A stretch of 6,546 nt of DNA, taken from assembly GCA_947629895.1 (NCBI GenBank), contig CANRFP010000062.1, positions 1 through 6,546 on the forward strand. The letters run 5' to 3'. The stretch is from an uncultured Clostridia bacterium. GTDB taxonomy: Bacteria > Bacillota_A > Clostridia > Christensenellales > UBA1242. Both the position numbers and the translations under genes were made by a program. A model generated the notes under the pieces. The model saw only the letters and a list, made by a program, of their open reading frames with translations. It did no database searches and was not told the origin of the DNA. The number at the start of each line of letters is the position of its first letter. Position 1 is the stretch's first letter. Positions 5,636 to 6,546 of the stretch are shown here, one piece after another.

Positions 5636-6406
5636 ATGGAAAACACTCTTGAATTTAAAAATGTGAACTATTATTATCAAACGCCAAAGGACGAAATCTT
5701 TGCGTTAAACAACATAAATTTCAATGTGGAAAAACAGGCTTTTGCCTCTCTTGTTGGGCCAAGCGGCTGCGGCAAAACCACAATTTTGTCCATAACTGCA
5801 GGGCTGTTGAAGCCAAGTTCTGGGCAAATTCTTCTGAACGGACAAAACAAGATAGACAGCAAAAAAATTGGATATATGTTTCAAAGGGACCATTTGTTTG
5901 AATGGCGTTCTGTTTGGAAAAACATCACACTTGGCATAGAAATCCAAAAGCCAAAAGATAAGGCGGAAAAGTTTAAACTTGCGGAAGAACTTTTAAAAAA
6001 ATATGACCTATATTCGTTTATAAATCAAAAGCCGCGTTCACTTTCTGGCGGAATGAGACAGCGAGTTGCACTTATCCGCACCCTGACCTTAGAGCCGGAT
6101 TTACTTTTGTTAGATGAACCTTTTTCGGCGCTTGATTTTCAAACAAGGCTTTCGGTGTGCGATGATGTTTATGAAATAATCAAAAGCGAAAAAAAGACGG
6201 CACTTTTGGTTACGCATGACATTTCAGAGGCAATTTCAATGTCGGACAAAATCATCGTGCTTACGCACCGCCCTGCCACAGTTAAAGATGAATTGGTGCT
6301 GAATTTGGAAGGCAAAACCCCTCTGCAAAAAAGAGAGGACAAAAATTTTTCATCACTATTTGACAAGATATGGAGAGAACTTACAAATGAGCAAAAAGAT
6401 AACTAA
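5636..6406 (+). CDS. ABC transporter ATP-binding protein, nitrate/sulfonate/taurine (NitT/TauT) type
   Basis: A complete 256-residue nucleotide-binding subunit that would power import by binding the cytoplasmic face of the permease. All key motifs are intact: Walker A GPSGCGKTT (41-49), Q-loop Q83 in YMFQRD, signature LSGGMRQR (136-143), Walker B LLLLDEP (156-162), D-loop SALD (164-167) and H-loop H194 in LLVTHD. Length and motif style (DHLFEWRSVWKN after the Q-loop, HRPATVKDEL near the end) match the SsuB/TauB/ThiZ-like group. The substrate could be a sulfonate, nitrate, a thiamine precursor or another small anion; nothing here decides. The gene shares 20 bases with the following permease gene, the usual arrangement in these operons. 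It diverges from the phage operon and has its own promoter. An alternative start at 5621 would add MYEDT. Confidence 0.9.
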   Translation: MENTLEFKNVNYYYQTPKDEIFALNNINFNVEKQAFASLVGPSGCGKTTILSITAGLLKPSSGQILLNGQNKIDSKKIGYMFQRDHLFEWRSVWKNITLGIEIQKPKDKAEKFKLAEELLKKYDLYSFINQKPRSLSGGMRQRVALIRTLTLEPDLLLLDEPFSALDFQTRLSVCDDVYEIIKSEKKTALLVTHDISEAISMSDKIIVLTHRPATVKDELVLNLEGKTPLQKREDKNFSSLFDKIWRELTNEQKDN

Positions 6407-6546
6407 CTTTTCAAAAACGCACAAGCAGTATGTGAGAAGACTTAGAACAACAAAAGGTTTAATTATATTTTTTAGGATTTTTGTTTTGGTGGCATTTATT
6501 GGCCTGTGGGAACTTTTGGCGCAAACGCACATAATTGACACCTTCT
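6387..6546 (+). CDS. ABC transporter permease, NitT/TauT (SsuC-like) type, N-terminal fragment
   Basis: The first 53 codons of a gene that runs off the right edge. It begins MSKKITNFSKTHKQYVRRLR, a basic cytoplasmic tail that fits the positive-inside rule. A hydrophobic segment follows at residues 25-45 (LIIFFRIFVLVAFIGLWELL), the first membrane span. 'IGLWELLAQTHIIDTF' is typical of the start of SsuC/TauC-family permeases, where a W-E-L-L segment is followed by a short periplasm-side loop. ATG 6387 overlaps the ATPase gene by 20 bases; a GGAG lies about 11 bases upstream, which is rather far, so coupling to ATPase translation is likely. A substrate-binding protein gene would be expected nearby, beyond the window. 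Confidence 0.85.
   Translation, partial: MSKKITNFSKTHKQYVRRLRTTKGLIIFFRIFVLVAFIGLWELLAQTHIIDTF

Overview
The window joins a phage structural gene cluster to what looks like an ordinary bacterial transport operon. The DNA is AT-rich, uses the standard code (TGA works as stop, TGG as Trp), and nearly every gene has a strong AAGGAG-type Shine-Dalgarno (SD) sequence. These traits, plus the protein types, suggest a low-GC Firmicute, probably a Clostridia-like and perhaps uncultured host. The species cannot be named from the sequence.

From about 5483 down to 1, on the minus strand, lies one tightly packed virion-assembly operon. In transcription order it holds: a small protein resembling those found near phage terminase genes (5187-5483); a small Cys4 zinc-ribbon-like protein (4991-5206); the portal protein (3159-4994); an acidic scaffolding protein (2531-3157); an HK97-fold major capsid protein (1374-2519); a 106-residue conserved-looking phage protein (1039-1359); a 184-residue putative head-to-tail adaptor (495-1049); and the N-terminal 168 codons of a further virion protein, possibly a tail nozzle, that runs off the left edge (1-504). 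Genes overlap by 4 to 20 bases or are separated by 14 bases or fewer, so they are probably co-transcribed and partly translationally coupled. The portal, scaffold, capsid, adaptor, nozzle-like order is that of short-tailed (podovirus, T7/P22-type) phages. No large terminase, integrase, repressor or lysis gene is present in the window.

From 5484 to 5635 is a divergent intergenic region of about 150 bp. It is rich in A-tracts and holds a 10-bp direct repeat at 20-bp spacing, a good sigma-A-like promoter facing right, and a weaker candidate facing left. This is where the phage module meets host DNA.

From 5636 to the right edge, on the plus strand, is the start of an ABC importer operon of the nitrate/sulfonate/taurine type: a complete ATPase gene and the first 53 codons of the permease gene, overlapping by 20 bases. 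The substrate cannot be told from these two pieces.

The simplest reading is one end of a podovirus-like prophage, or a remnant of one, inserted directly upstream of a host transporter operon. A domesticated particle or a capsid-encoding satellite is possible but not shown by this window.
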